NCBI GenBank assembly: GCA_019828595.1
Contig: JAHQRK010000003.1
Span: forward strand, 434,001 to 498,000
From: Aphanomyces cochlioides
Lineage: Eukaryota > Oomycota > Saprolegniomycetes > Saprolegniales > Verrucalvaceae
DNA: 64,000 nucleotides
Direction: 5' to 3'
Shown one piece after another: positions 43,949-54,030 of this stretch. The notes under the pieces are model-generated. The model saw nothing but the letters and a program-made list of their open reading frames with translations, searched no databases and was not told the DNA's origin. How positions within the stretch are numbered: position 1 is the stretch's first letter; each line of letters starts with the position of its first letter. Position numbers and translations under genes: made by a program.

Positions 43949-46266
43949 ATGCCATCTACAGGGGGCTCGTCCAATTCCGTGCCGTCGGGAATGCTGGGGC
44001 CGTCTTCGCTTTACAACAAGTCGCGCGCGATGCATAGCCATAGTGCGCATGCGCATCCGAGCGCGTTTGCTCATTCAATCAATGCGAGTTCGATGGTGCA
44101 TTTGGGTAGCAGTAGCATTCATGCGCTCACAGTCTCTGCGAATGCGCAAGCGAGCGCAGATTTTAAGCTCGACTTTGACAAGATCGATCAAGGACTCTCG
44201 TCGGAAGACGAAGAAGTGCAGCTTGAGGCTGCCAAGAAACTCCGCTTGCTCCTGTCGAGTGAACGAGACCTCCTCATCCGACAGGTGGGCCTCCGCAACA
44301 CAAGGATCGAGTCGCTCATGCCTGTAGATGCTCGACAAGAACTGGACCCCTCGGCTAATCAAATGGCTTCGGTTGAGAGAACGGCCGACATTGCAGGTCG
44401 AAGCGTTGTGGGCATTGACCAACATCGCCGCGGGTGCGACCGACAACACGTCCGTACTATTACAAAACGGTGTTATCCCAACACTCGTGTCACTTCTCGA
44501 CTCGAGCAACGATGAAGTCTTGGAGCAATCCGTATGGGTCCTGGGCAATTTAGCCGGCGAGGGATCGCAAACGCGAGACCTCGTGCTCTCCGCTGGTGCC
44601 CTCGCGCCGCTCATCACAAACCTGAGAAAGACGCCGCCAGAGAAGCTTTCCCTGCTTCGTATCCTCACATGGACGCTGAGTAATCTGTGCGACGGCCAGC
44701 CAAGACCCGTCTTTGACATTAACATTGTCCTTCCATCACTTTCGAAGGTACATTGTCGTCCGCGATTGTTTCTCATCGAGATAGATGCTATCAAGCGCCG
44801 ACACGGAAGTGCTGAGTCATGTTTGCTGGGCATTTTCGCATCTCTGCGATGGTCCTAGCACGCATATTCAAGCGGTAGTCGATTCCGAAGTCTGTTTGCG
44901 TCTCGTGGAGCTCCTCGGCCACAATTCGTGGCGGGTGACCAAGCCTGCGCTCCGTGCGATTGGAAACATTGTGTGCGCAGAGGACGATCACGACTACACG
45001 CAGGTACGCACCCTCTCAGCAATAAATTCCTGACGGCAGAGTCTCGATGTAGCACATCATAGAGTGCGGAGCAGTGCCGTCGCTGCGCAAGCTCATCGCG
45101 CATTCTAATCGGGAGATTCAGAAGGAAGCATGTTGGACTCTTTCCAACATCGCCGCCGGCACCGTCGATCAAATCCAATGCGTGCTTGATTCCGGCTGCA
45201 TTCCATCTCTGATGGGACTTGCATCGTCCGAAACGACAGACGCGGAAGTTCGGAGTGAAGCCTGTTGGGTCGTGCTCAATGCAACATCATGTGGATCGGA
45301 CAGCCAGGTAGACGACGTCCTCCATGTCCTCCGAGGCTGAACTTGGCGGTAGATTGAGTACTTGGTCAACGAAGGATGCATTCAAATACTTGGCAACCTG
45401 CTGGAGGAAACGAGCATGGTCATGATGGCGCTGGAAGGGCTGGAGAGAATACTTCAAGTCGGCGAACTCGAAGCCAAGCGGACGGATTCACCCAACCCAT
45501 ATGCAAGTCTGATGGCATCGGCCAACATTGAGCATCTCGTTTCGCATAAGTCGGCGACTGTCGCCAAGCGGTAAAACATCCTATCAACTTCATTCTCCTG
45601 ACGGCGATCGATCCGTAGCGCGACGCGTATCTGGCAGCAACATTTCGTCACGTGCGCGATCTGCTCTGGCGCATTCTCCAAGCACTCGAACGACACGTTC
45701 TTCTGCGCCGAGTGCAAATGCAACGTATGCAAAAACTGCGACTGCACGGTCTTTCATCTTCAGTACCAGGTATGATCTCCATGACATGGGCTGTATTTAC
45801 TTACATGCGATGGCGGCGTGTGTAGGAAAGCTTATGGAAAGAGGAGACGGAGAAGGAAACGTCGGAGATGAAGGCCAAGCAGGCGTCGAAACGCAACAAG
45901 CGATTGAAAAAACGCCAGCGTACCAAGGAACGCAAAGCCGCGATGCGACAGCAAGCAACTGGCAAACACAAATCGTCAGGCAGTTCGTCGGCAGGCGACG
46001 ACGACGATGACGACGAAAGTGGAGACGATGCCGCGTCCACGACACCAAATCCAGCGCCAAAGTCGTCGTCCAAGACTGCAGCCGATCCACAGCCGTCGAA
46101 AACACTGAGGTCGCGCCTGGACGACATGATTGACGCCAACGACAAACTCGTGTCCTTCTTGCTCGAGACGGGATCGATTGTCGCGCTCGCGCAACGTCTC
46201 GACCAAGAGGACGACAGCGTCTGGACGGTCGCCGAGGAGGACCGACCCACTGTCATCCACGCCTAA
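43949..46266 (+). CDS. Importin-alpha-like armadillo protein with C-terminal zinc finger and charged tail
   Basis: Seven exons (introns 44285-44327, 44748-44784, 45004-45052, 45308-45352, 45571-45618, 45770-45825) sum to 679 aa in frame. The N-terminal ~75 residues are Ser/His-rich and lack the Arg/Lys-rich importin-beta-binding segment. About nine armadillo repeats follow with the importin-alpha signatures EALWALTNIAAG, SVWVLGNLAGEG, LTWTLSNLCDG, VCWAFSHLCDG, ALRAIGNIVCA and EACWTLSNIAAG; their Trp and Asn residues bind nuclear-localisation signals. After the last repeat comes a cysteine-rich finger (CAICSGAFS...CAECKCNVCKNCDC...H), then a Lys-rich and an Asp-rich tail. Cargo import is the natural inference for the repeats; the finger is unusual. 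Confidence 0.8.
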
Positions 46267-46429
46267 GTCGATAATGCAATCTGTCCACACCACCATCATC
46301 TAAGTTTAGAACCATCTGCCTTCGACCGCGCCTCTCCTTTGACGACAAGTCGGACTTCCGCGTCTCTACCGACAATGTTAGCAGTCATTCTCACTGTATC
46401 CTGCAGAGCTCACCGAGAAGAGTGGCGGC

Positions 46430-47761
46430 ATGGACATCCTTGACCTCGATCTGAAATCGCCGAAGGACTGGGTCTCCGACTCCCAGCGGCAAAAGTGCTT
46501 GACCTGCTCGCGCAAGTTTACGACGTTCGTCCGGAAGCACCATTGTCGCGCGTGTGGCGAAGTCATTTGCAGCCACTGCTCAACACATCGCCTTGTACGG
46601 GATCTTACCAAGAGAGCGTCGGTACCGCCACGCACTGTACGGCTCTGCAACGACTGCATCTCGCCCATTCTGCTCGATGACTCGACGCTCCGCAGTGTCG
46701 GCAGCCTCAGCTTGGTCAACTCATACCAAGCCGACCGGGAAGCGGCGCGCGTCCAGGCGCTGCATTTGTATGCCATCCTTGATACGCCGCCAGATCACGA
46801 GTTCGATGCGATTTGTCGAGCAGCTGCTACGACGTTTGATGCGTCTGTCGCGGCAATTGGGTTCCTGGACGCGACGCGACAATGGTACAAAGCCAGCATT
46901 GGCATCCAACCAACGCAGCTTCCGCGAGAGATCGCGCTCTGTGCGCATCTTCTTGAGAGACCGTTCCATACACCGCTCGTCGTTCTTGACACACGCAGAG
47001 ACACTCGATTCATGCAAAATCCTCTTGTCGCTGGCGCCGCCAATGTCCGCTTCTACGCCGGTGTAGCCATCGTCAACCATGAAGGCCACATGCTGGGATC
47101 TATCATGGTTCTTGACTGCAAACCTCGCGAATCAGTCGATACAGCCGTCACGGATATGCTGCTCCATCTAGCCAAGATTGTCATGGATATGCTCGAAGAC
47201 CGCAGGGCACGCGAGCAAAAGCGACTCTCCATGATTGAAGAAGCGTCTGAGATTGGAAGCGACGCTATGGCTGTTGTTGGTACGATGCACCACTCGACCT
47301 TGTCAAGAAGCCGAGCTACAAACCGCCGTCAGGACAACGTCAGCCTCGCAACGCCACCAGATAGCCTTCCAAAGGAACCGTGGAGCTCTACAAGCAGCGT
47401 CTTGAGCAGTCTCGTCACAGCTTCCAAAGCCAAGTCGCTCGAACGGGAGAGTAATTCGACAAGGTCTAAATTCATGAGCGGCGGTAGCAGCAGTGGCGCT
47501 GGCGGTCACCTATCTGGCAAATCCGAAGCGGAAACAGCGTGCCTGGACCTGCTCTGTCGAGTTACCGACACACAGCAGATGCTTGCTCAGCAACAAACTA
47601 TCATCTTCGAACGACTGACGCAACACAGCGCCCGCATGGATTCGATGGAAGCGTCTATGCGCAGTCTCCAAGTTGCCTTCCATGAGTTGGCTTCAAGGCT
47701 ACGAGATGTGAGTGAGAGTAGCGGCCATGGCTCTGTCAACTCCGAGTTTATCACCATCTGA
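46430..47761 (+). CDS. FYVE zinc finger plus GAF domain protein
   Basis: Intronless, 443 aa. Residues ~14-85 are a FYVE finger (WVSDSQRQKCLTCSRKF, the RKHHCRACG phosphoinositide-binding motif, CSHC, VRLCNDC). Residues ~105-250 are a GAF domain (REAARVQALHLYAILDTPPD; ASVAAIGFLDATRQWYKASI; FYAGVAIVNHEGHMLGSIMV). A Ser-rich linker and a C-terminal coiled coil (about residues 365-435) complete it. FYVE domains bind PI3P on endosomes; GAF domains sense small ligands or mediate dimerisation. The FYVE-GAF combination is frequent in oomycetes and rare elsewhere. A PI3P-targeted endosomal sensor is the inference. Confidence 0.85.
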   Translation: MDILDLDLKSPKDWVSDSQRQKCLTCSRKFTTFVRKHHCRACGEVICSHCSTHRLVRDLTKRASVPPRTVRLCNDCISPILLDDSTLRSVGSLSLVNSYQADREAARVQALHLYAILDTPPDHEFDAICRAAATTFDASVAAIGFLDATRQWYKASIGIQPTQLPREIALCAHLLERPFHTPLVVLDTRRDTRFMQNPLVAGAANVRFYAGVAIVNHEGHMLGSIMVLDCKPRESVDTAVTDMLLHLAKIVMDMLEDRRAREQKRLSMIEEASEIGSDAMAVVGTMHHSTLSRSRATNRRQDNVSLATPPDSLPKEPWSSTSSVLSSLVTASKAKSLERESNSTRSKFMSGGSSSGAGGHLSGKSEAETACLDLLCRVTDTQQMLAQQQTIIFERLTQHSARMDSMEASMRSLQVAFHELASRLRDVSESSGHGSVNSEFITI

Positions 47762-47942
47762 ATAGACAACTTAGCCCTCTTCTTCAACTTCTTCCATCGT
47801 TCTCGGCGATCTTGACTTTGGCGCCTTTTTTGGCATTTTCAAATTTGCCTTGAGATACGCACTTAAGAGATGGATATCGGACTTTAGTGGAAATGAGAGG
47901 GACTGGTGGAGCATTTGCCGCTCGGAAGTGTTTTGCCTTGCG

Positions 47943-48191
47943 ATGGTGCGCTACACGCATGAGCAGATGAAGAAGATGACGCGCCGTGTGATCAACGAAT
48001 CCACGGAATGCCAGACCGAGTTCTTGGCTTTCATCACGGCCATGGCGAAGAGCGACTGGGAAATCACGCAATGCCGCCGAGAATTCCGAGACATCACCAA
48101 GTGCATGGCCGGCCTCAAAGCCAAAACCAGTGGCAAGCAAAAGCCGACGCTCAACCATCTTGTCTTGCGTGCGTACAACAAGTCCAAGTAA
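47943..48191 (+). CDS. CMC1-like CHCH-type mitochondrial protein
   Basis: 82 aa from ATG 47943 (the frame is open further upstream, but conserved-looking residues begin at MVRYTHEQMKKM). A helix with ECQTEFLAFITAMAKSDW is followed by CRREFRDITKC, a C-x9-C helix: the layout of Cmc1-type proteins that assist cytochrome oxidase assembly in the mitochondrial intermembrane space. Only three of the four expected cysteines are present in this core. The C-terminus is basic. Similarity is by pattern only, so the name is tentative. Confidence 0.5.
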   Translation: MVRYTHEQMKKMTRRVINESTECQTEFLAFITAMAKSDWEITQCRREFRDITKCMAGLKAKTSGKQKPTLNHLVLRAYNKSK

Positions 48192-49370
48192 ATCTCTTAC
48201 AACAGGAATGTATATTTGGAAGCGCTCACGACGACAACCTCGGGGATATGTATCATGATAATAGACAAGCGATGGAGCCCACGTCGACTACGCTTCACAA
48301 GGCCTCGACGAGCGAGTTTGGGATTCTCCTCGTTAGGGCATTCAAACTCATGAGAGGGTCTGGCAGTCATACGAAACTCGTCATTTCGAAGGCAGTGCAC
48401 AGGACCAAGTCTTGTGAAGAGCGAACTGTTGAAGGGCAATGCCTGCGTCATTCATGGCATGAGGCCCAGTCTGTACATGCTGATTGTGCATGAAACATTC
48501 AGCCAAGATGTAGAGAGCTCTAGCTATTGTACCTCAATCTACCGGTGCCTTGCTGCAACAATCCCGTAGTTCACTCGTTGTCCTCGGCGAGGCACTGGGC
48601 TGTTAATCTCCAATAGCTCTTGCATTGGTTGTCGCAGACCAAGCATAGACAATGATAGACTAGGCGCAACGTGGTCTTAGTAGTCAGGATTGGTAGTCTA
48701 TGGCTTGGTCTCTAGTTCCAGTTCTAAGGTAGCATTCGTTGTGGCATCCCATCGAGAGTCTTTTCCTTGGGCCTCAGCCCGGATTACTACAGCAATTAGC
48801 ACTGAGTACCAAGCACGTACCCGTGAAATCGATGTTCACCATGGCGTGATTCTCACTGATTCGTAAGGCAGGCATATCAAAGATGAGATGTTTTACTAGC
48901 ACACGGCGGTCTCTCCGGCTAAACATTGCTAGAGCTCATCGGGGAGATTTCAATGTGGGGGCGTCATTCGTTGGTATCAATCACTCGAAGCTCTGCGCTT
49001 TCATCGCACTGTCTACTCAAGGCGCTGCTCTGCAGTACGCCAGATGATCGGTTTGAACGAGGATTTCAGGAATGTTTGGACCTCGCCACGAGCACGACGG
49101 TGTGGAGAAAAGCAAATCGATCGTCCATCTCCACCAATTAACCAGTCTGCGTGGCGAAAAAGCTCGAATCTTTTACCTGATTTGGTCAGCTTGGATTCCC
49201 GCACCTTTTCTCTCGTAGCGTTCTTGTACAGCGGAACGATGCACTACGTTCACCGTGTCCATGAAGAGTGTTGACAGCAACCGGCGTGTCCTCCGATCGT
49301 GATTGTGTTGCAAGATCTCAAAAACTTTGGTGCCGTTGGACAGAAAAGTGTCACACGATTGGTGAATTCA
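48192..49370. other. Intergenic, no gene recognised
   Basis: About 1.2 kb between the CMC1-like and SYLF genes; short frames only, no repeats or RNA genes recognised. Confidence 0.35.
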
Positions 49371-49420
49371 TTATCCGGATAAACATTATTTTCTGGAGGT
49401 GCTCGCATTTATCCGGATAA
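49371..49420. promoter_or_regulatory. Two perfect TTATCCGGATAA palindromes upstream of the SYLF gene
   Basis: 49371-49382 and 49409-49420 are both exact; a third partial copy (GTATCCGGA) lies at 49446-49454. The gene starts at 49508. Confidence 0.6.
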
Positions 49421-49507
49421 CTGGATTCATTGATTTTGGGACAGGGTATCCGGAAACATCCTGGCACAAACAGAATCAAATTGTCCGCGAAGGGAGCAAT
49501 CGACAAG

Positions 49508-50684
49508 ATGGAGGAGACGAAGGAAGCTATTACGACGATGGAAGGCGCGATCAAGTACGCCGTCAAGACGATGCAAGACTTTTTCGATCCTAATATCGAC
49601 AAGGATCGCCGAATTCCCGTGGACTTGATGCAAGATGCCAAAGGTCTGGCGTTCCTCACAGTTGTGAAAGCTGGATTCGTCTGGACCGCCAAAATCGGCA
49701 CGGGGCTTGTGATTGCCCGCCTTCCCGACGGCCGTTGGTCCGCTCCATCGGCCATTGGTACCGCTGGTATGGGTGTCGGCTTTGAAGCTGGTGGACAAAT
49801 CATCAGCTTCATGATTATCCTCAACTCGGACGCGGCTGTCAAATCGTTCCGCTCGAAGGGACAGCTGTCGGCCGGTGCCAATTTGGAATTTGCCGCTGGA
49901 CCTTATGGTCGTGCCGCGGGTGCAAATGCGAATATCAGTGCGTCGGGAGTTGCGCCAAACTACACGTACAGCCACAGCAAGGGGCTTTTTGGCGGTGTGG
50001 GCCTTCAAGGTTCTGCGATTGCTGCACGAAGCGACATCAACAAGACATTCTACGGTCGCGAAATCACTCCAACTGAAATTTTGACCGGTGCAGTCGAACA
50101 ACCTACGGCTGCTGCTCCTCTTTATGAAGCCATTGATCGTGTGTTGTCTTTGCCGTCCCAAGGCAACCCTTTGAACAACTTGCCATCACTTCCCACGATG
50201 ACAATGCCTGCCATCCCCGCCATTCCATCGATCTTGCGTCGTGGTGCTAGTGGTGACAGCTTGCCACCCCCTGCTCAAGGCGCCGACGTTCAGACGGTGT
50301 ACCATCGTGTGATCAGCACAATTGAGACTTTAGCTGGCGAGCAGTTCGCCGAAGATTTCAAAGTCAAATGCAAGGAGTTCGGCCAAAACAAGATCACCAA
50401 CGAAGTCTTCACGAACTACATGGCTCAAGCATTCAATGCTCAGCAACGCGTCGCGCTCTACCCGGTATCTGCATTTCCTGTTGTCGAATGTTGCTGACGA
50501 CATGTCTAGGATGTGGTCAAGTTGCTTCAAGACAAGCCAAAGCGCCAAGCTTTGTGGGACGCTTACTTGCAAGCAAAGGAAGAAGGTAAGCATACTCGAA
50601 AGTTGCATCGATGCTAATGATTCTGCAGTCACAGCAACGGCGAAACCTACGGAAGCGGGAGATGCAAGCAGTAGTCTCTTCTAA
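49508..50684 (+). CDS. SYLF (Ysc84/SH3YL1) lipid-binding domain protein
   Basis: Introns 50465-50509 and 50586-50628 give 362 aa. Residues ~20-210 match the SYLF domain: IPVDLMQDAKGLAFLTVVKAG, KIGTGLVIARLPDGRWSAPS, AIGTAGMGVGFEAGGQ, IILNSDAAVKSF and FGGVGLQGSAIAARSDINKTFYG. SYLF domains bind phosphoinositides and, in yeast Ysc84, actin, linking endocytic membranes to the cytoskeleton. No SH3 domain follows; instead there is a Pro-rich linker and a short helical C-terminus. The start is the first ATG after the promoter palindromes. It converges on GH81 with 39 bp between stops. Confidence 0.85.
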
Positions 50685-50723
50685 ATATGCATAAATGAAT
50701 CTTAAATTAGTTTTGCGACGACT

Positions 50724-53093
50724 CTAGTAACGCGACGCGGCCATGTAGAGCGCCCACGAGCGGCTCAGCCCATCGTCGAGGGCCATGTACTGCAGCTTTT
50801 TCATCGCGAGGTCAGGGTCGACTGCAGCGTAGTTGAGATAGAGCAACGAGAGCGCGGGATCGTTCCAGTTGTCATTCTTGACGATCGGGAGATGCGTCAA
50901 AATGTCTGTCCATTCTTCTTGTACGAAGCGCTTGGTGCGAACGAATTCCGTCACGGGTGTCACGGGAAGCATTTGAATCATGTGGATCGACTGGCGCGCG
51001 TCGCTGAACCACGTCGTGTAGGACACTTTGTTGTCAAAGTAAATGCCAGGCACATGGTTGACCACAATGGACGGCGGGTGGACTTTGTTGGCGCTGTCCA
51101 TGAGGAAGTACGTCTGGACGCTGTGCACATTGACGCTCAGCATGAGTCGACCAAGGTGAGCGAGTGGCACGTCGCCGGTGGCTTCACCAAACAACGCCAT
51201 GGCGTAGTAGAAGTTGACATCTTCTGAGGTCGATTCCAAGTCTTTGCCGTCGACTGCCGCCGTCACGCCATGTGAATACGAGTGTCCTTTGAACCAGTCG
51301 AACATGCGGAAGGCTGGAAACGACGTGTCGTGCGCATCGGCGTTCGCAACGTCTCGAATGAGGAATGAAATGCGCTGGTTGAGTGTCGCCAGGCCAGGCA
51401 TCTGCGGATGGACGACGTTGGCGATCGCAGCGGCGGCGACCCAGTAGCCGAAGTGGTAATGGTGGTCGTTGTAGATCGTGTTGCCAAAGTCAGCGTACGT
51501 GTCGGCGTCGTCAAAGCCTTGCGACGTCACGATGCCCTTGTACACCGTGTCGTAAACGAGGCGATGCGCGAAGGAGTTCTTGATGAACGGCGCAAGGACG
51601 GCCGCAAGTTTGGGCTGGCATCGCTTGAGGAGCCTCAAGTCCGTGCCGACAACTGCGCGGTCGCTCGCCATGAGACACAACGACGCATACTTTTGAGCTT
51701 TCTTGCCGTTGAAGTAGTACGATCCGTCGTTGGGCATGTTCCAAGTGGCGTCAATGTCCGCAGCAAGATGGTCGAGGAGGCGCGCCGTCTTGAGACGCTC
51801 AGGAGTCGGGCGTTGACGAGGATACAATTCGACCGGCACGAGGTTTTCCGTGAACGTCCATCGCAGTGTCTTGCTCGTCGTGGCGATTGGAATCATGAAG
51901 CCGCGAGTGGCCGATCCCAATTGCGTCATGCCAGTCAGAGGAGCGGCAGTCGTGGCGTCGAGCGTGTCGGTGTGATGCTGGAGGCCAAAATGAAGAAGTC
52001 CAGGAGCACAGTCGCCGGACGTCGCCCAGTCGAAGCGGTAGTGAAAGCGGTCGTGGGTCAAATTGCCGCCGCGGACGACGCAGCCGCGGTAGTTGTCGAG
52101 CGATGTAATGTCGTCAGGCTTGCGGACGAGAGCGACGCGGATGTCGCCCGTGAAGGCATCAGGGCTTTCAAGCGTACGGCCGTCGACTTTGAACGTCACA
52201 GGACGAGACGCGTAGACGACCCACGTCTGGCCATTGTCAAGGCCGATGAGAAATTTCACACCGCGAATTGTCTCCCCTTTGGTCGTGCGGCCGGCGGTGC
52301 GATGGACATGGTTCATCGACATGATGTTGTGCGTCGTCGTGACTCGTGGCGCCACGTTCGAATAGGACGCCGTCGTGAAGGCCATGCCGCTGACCAGCGT
52401 CGTTTCAATCCATTTGTTGTCGCCCTGGTCTTGTCGCGCCGTGACGCCGAGGTCGTCCCAGCCAGTGACGACGAATGGCGACTTGGAATTGCCGCCACCA
52501 AGCGTAATGTCCTTGGTGTACGCATGGCTGTACGACTTGGCGCCGTTGGTGTTGCCAGATGCGCCTTGGAAGTACCGCGTGTCGAATGGAAACGAGATGG
52601 CGATGCCTTGGGTCAAGAGGACGATGGCATATGGATTTGTCCACACACGCTTCTCGGGCACCGTGTCGTCACGTGCGGCTGAGATCAAGTTGCCCCACCA
52701 TCGGTTCGTCGGGATGGGTTTGTCGGCTGGAATTGACGCGTGGAGATTGCGTGGCGGTGCAAACCAAGATTGCGCTTTCGACGCTTGGAACAAACACAGC
52801 GGTGACGACATCATGTCACCAGTGCAGGCCGCTGCATCTTGGACCGCTGGCGTCGCGGGATTAAAAATGTGCGGTAATGGTAAGACGAGACTTCCGAGGG
52901 CAAGACACGCCATGGCCATCGCAGATCGCAATACAATCGACACGACCATTGGAAACCGCGAGGAGGACGACCGTTTCGGCACGGCGAGCGTCACAAACGT
53001 GCCATGTCCGCTGCTCTCTTGCAGTGGCTGCTGCTGTGGGTGATACAGAGGGAGGCTCTGCTGACGTAGATCCACTTTGGTCATCGGCGGCAA
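50724..53093 (-). CDS. GH81 endo-1,3-beta-glucanase, membrane-anchored
   Basis: Intronless, 789 aa. A ~48-residue basic cytosolic N-terminus precedes one hydrophobic segment (VVSIVLRSAMAMACLALGSL), so it is predicted as a type II membrane protein with an extracellular enzyme. GH81 blocks are IPTNRWWGNLI, the DFGNTIYNDHHYHFGYW block, FPAFRMFDWFKGHSYSHG, and ESTSEDVNFYYAMALFG with the catalytic-type glutamates at about 620 and 624. GH81 enzymes are inverting endo-beta-1,3-glucanases acting on wall glucan, the main oomycete wall polymer; roles in growth or in attack on fungal/algal walls are both possible. It is head-to-head with a small gene at 53263. Confidence 0.9.
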   Translation of the reverse strand: MPPMTKVDLRQQSLPLYHPQQQPLQESSGHGTFVTLAVPKRSSSSRFPMVVSIVLRSAMAMACLALGSLVLPLPHIFNPATPAVQDAAACTGDMMSSPLCLFQASKAQSWFAPPRNLHASIPADKPIPTNRWWGNLISAARDDTVPEKRVWTNPYAIVLLTQGIAISFPFDTRYFQGASGNTNGAKSYSHAYTKDITLGGGNSKSPFVVTGWDDLGVTARQDQGDNKWIETTLVSGMAFTTASYSNVAPRVTTTHNIMSMNHVHRTAGRTTKGETIRGVKFLIGLDNGQTWVVYASRPVTFKVDGRTLESPDAFTGDIRVALVRKPDDITSLDNYRGCVVRGGNLTHDRFHYRFDWATSGDCAPGLLHFGLQHHTDTLDATTAAPLTGMTQLGSATRGFMIPIATTSKTLRWTFTENLVPVELYPRQRPTPERLKTARLLDHLAADIDATWNMPNDGSYYFNGKKAQKYASLCLMASDRAVVGTDLRLLKRCQPKLAAVLAPFIKNSFAHRLVYDTVYKGIVTSQGFDDADTYADFGNTIYNDHHYHFGYWVAAAAIANVVHPQMPGLATLNQRISFLIRDVANADAHDTSFPAFRMFDWFKGHSYSHGVTAAVDGKDLESTSEDVNFYYAMALFGEATGDVPLAHLGRLMLSVNVHSVQTYFLMDSANKVHPPSIVVNHVPGIYFDNKVSYTTWFSDARQSIHMIQMLPVTPVTEFVRTKRFVQEEWTDILTHLPIVKNDNWNDPALSLLYLNYAAVDPDLAMKKLQYMALDDGLSRSWALYMAASRY

Positions 53094-53262
53094 AAGATAG
53101 AATGGTGTCGTTCTCGTCAGGTTGATCCTCGCGGAAATCTAGATCCGTTACACATCGATTGACGATGGTCATCACATGCGAAACCGAGAACAAAATAGCT
53201 GAGAACCGACGACGACCATCTCCGATTCTCCCATCTCACAATGTGTCGACTGTTGGCAGGAG

Positions 53263-53595
53263 ATGGCCACGTCCGCGACAGACAGAGCGTGGAGCTGGCA
53301 TCCAAACAGAAGATCCACGACGAGACAGCGCGCATGGTTTGTTTCGTCAGCGAAAGGCACGGACCTGCTTCTTGCACTTACGAATGCGTTACAGCAAGAC
53401 AAGTTCAACTTGAAGCTCAACACGTTCGGATGAAACACGTCCAAGATGTTTCTCCACAGAGGCGTCAGCAGTCTTCTCCTTCAATATCGCAATCCCACGT
53501 TCAAGATCAAGTGCAACGACGGCGCGACATGGAATTTCACTGCCGCCGTCGACGACGCCTCGCGGGGGACCGCCTGCTGTGTCGTAGCACGTTGA
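53263..53595 (+). CDS. Small hypothetical protein
   Basis: ATG 53263, a 36-nt intron at 53424-53459 (GTTCGG...TCTCCACAG, length divisible by three) and TGA at 53593-53595 give 98 aa. Unspliced, the frame is the same but carries an in-frame TGA, which the intron removes. It contains WFVSSAKGTDLLLALTNALQ and FKIKCNDGATWNFTAAVDDA. No family recognised; no signal peptide. The 169 bp to the GH81 start are a likely shared promoter. Confidence 0.45.
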
Positions 53596-54030
53596 CAACC
53601 TGATGATATCTCGGCCTTAGAAGTCCAGTATATATTTCTCCATATATTTCTCGTCGGATGAACACAGACAGAGAGTTCGTCTCTCTTCCATACATCTGTA
53701 ACGCATGTTGTAATTGTATTCATTTACAAAGTAATCTATTTCATACAGGTATTATCTTATAAGATTCTGGGGTTATAAATATGAGAGTATAATTCTACTC
53801 TCTTATTGTATGTTTCAACAATATCAATTATTATAAGAAATATATTTTGAAAGTGGTATGAAATCAGGTTTTTGCGTGTCAAAAGATCGTTTTTTGTTGG
53901 GACTGAGAATCGGCCGACTGACTGACGCGTCTCCCAACGGCCGTGGCGACGCGCGTGGTCACCTTCGAAGTTTCAACTCGGTGGAAATGCACTGGAGATG
54001 ACTGTAGATATATATAGATTAGAAGCAAAC
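53596..54030. other. Intergenic, AT-rich 3' flank of PEPCK
   Basis: 53700-53880 is AT-rich; contains a short hairpin GAGAGTA-taattc-TACTCTC at ~53785. No gene recognised. Confidence 0.35.

Noticed and set aside
43514..44074. 186-codon minus-strand frame
   Set aside because: Partly antisense to the importin-alpha first exon; composition is low-complexity basic with no family.
51408..52682. 424-codon plus-strand open frame opposite GH81
   Set aside because: In-register antisense of a strongly supported GH81 gene.
53424..53459. Selenocysteine-type recoding at the TGA
   Set aside because: A frame-preserving intron with a good acceptor is simpler; no SECIS was recognised.
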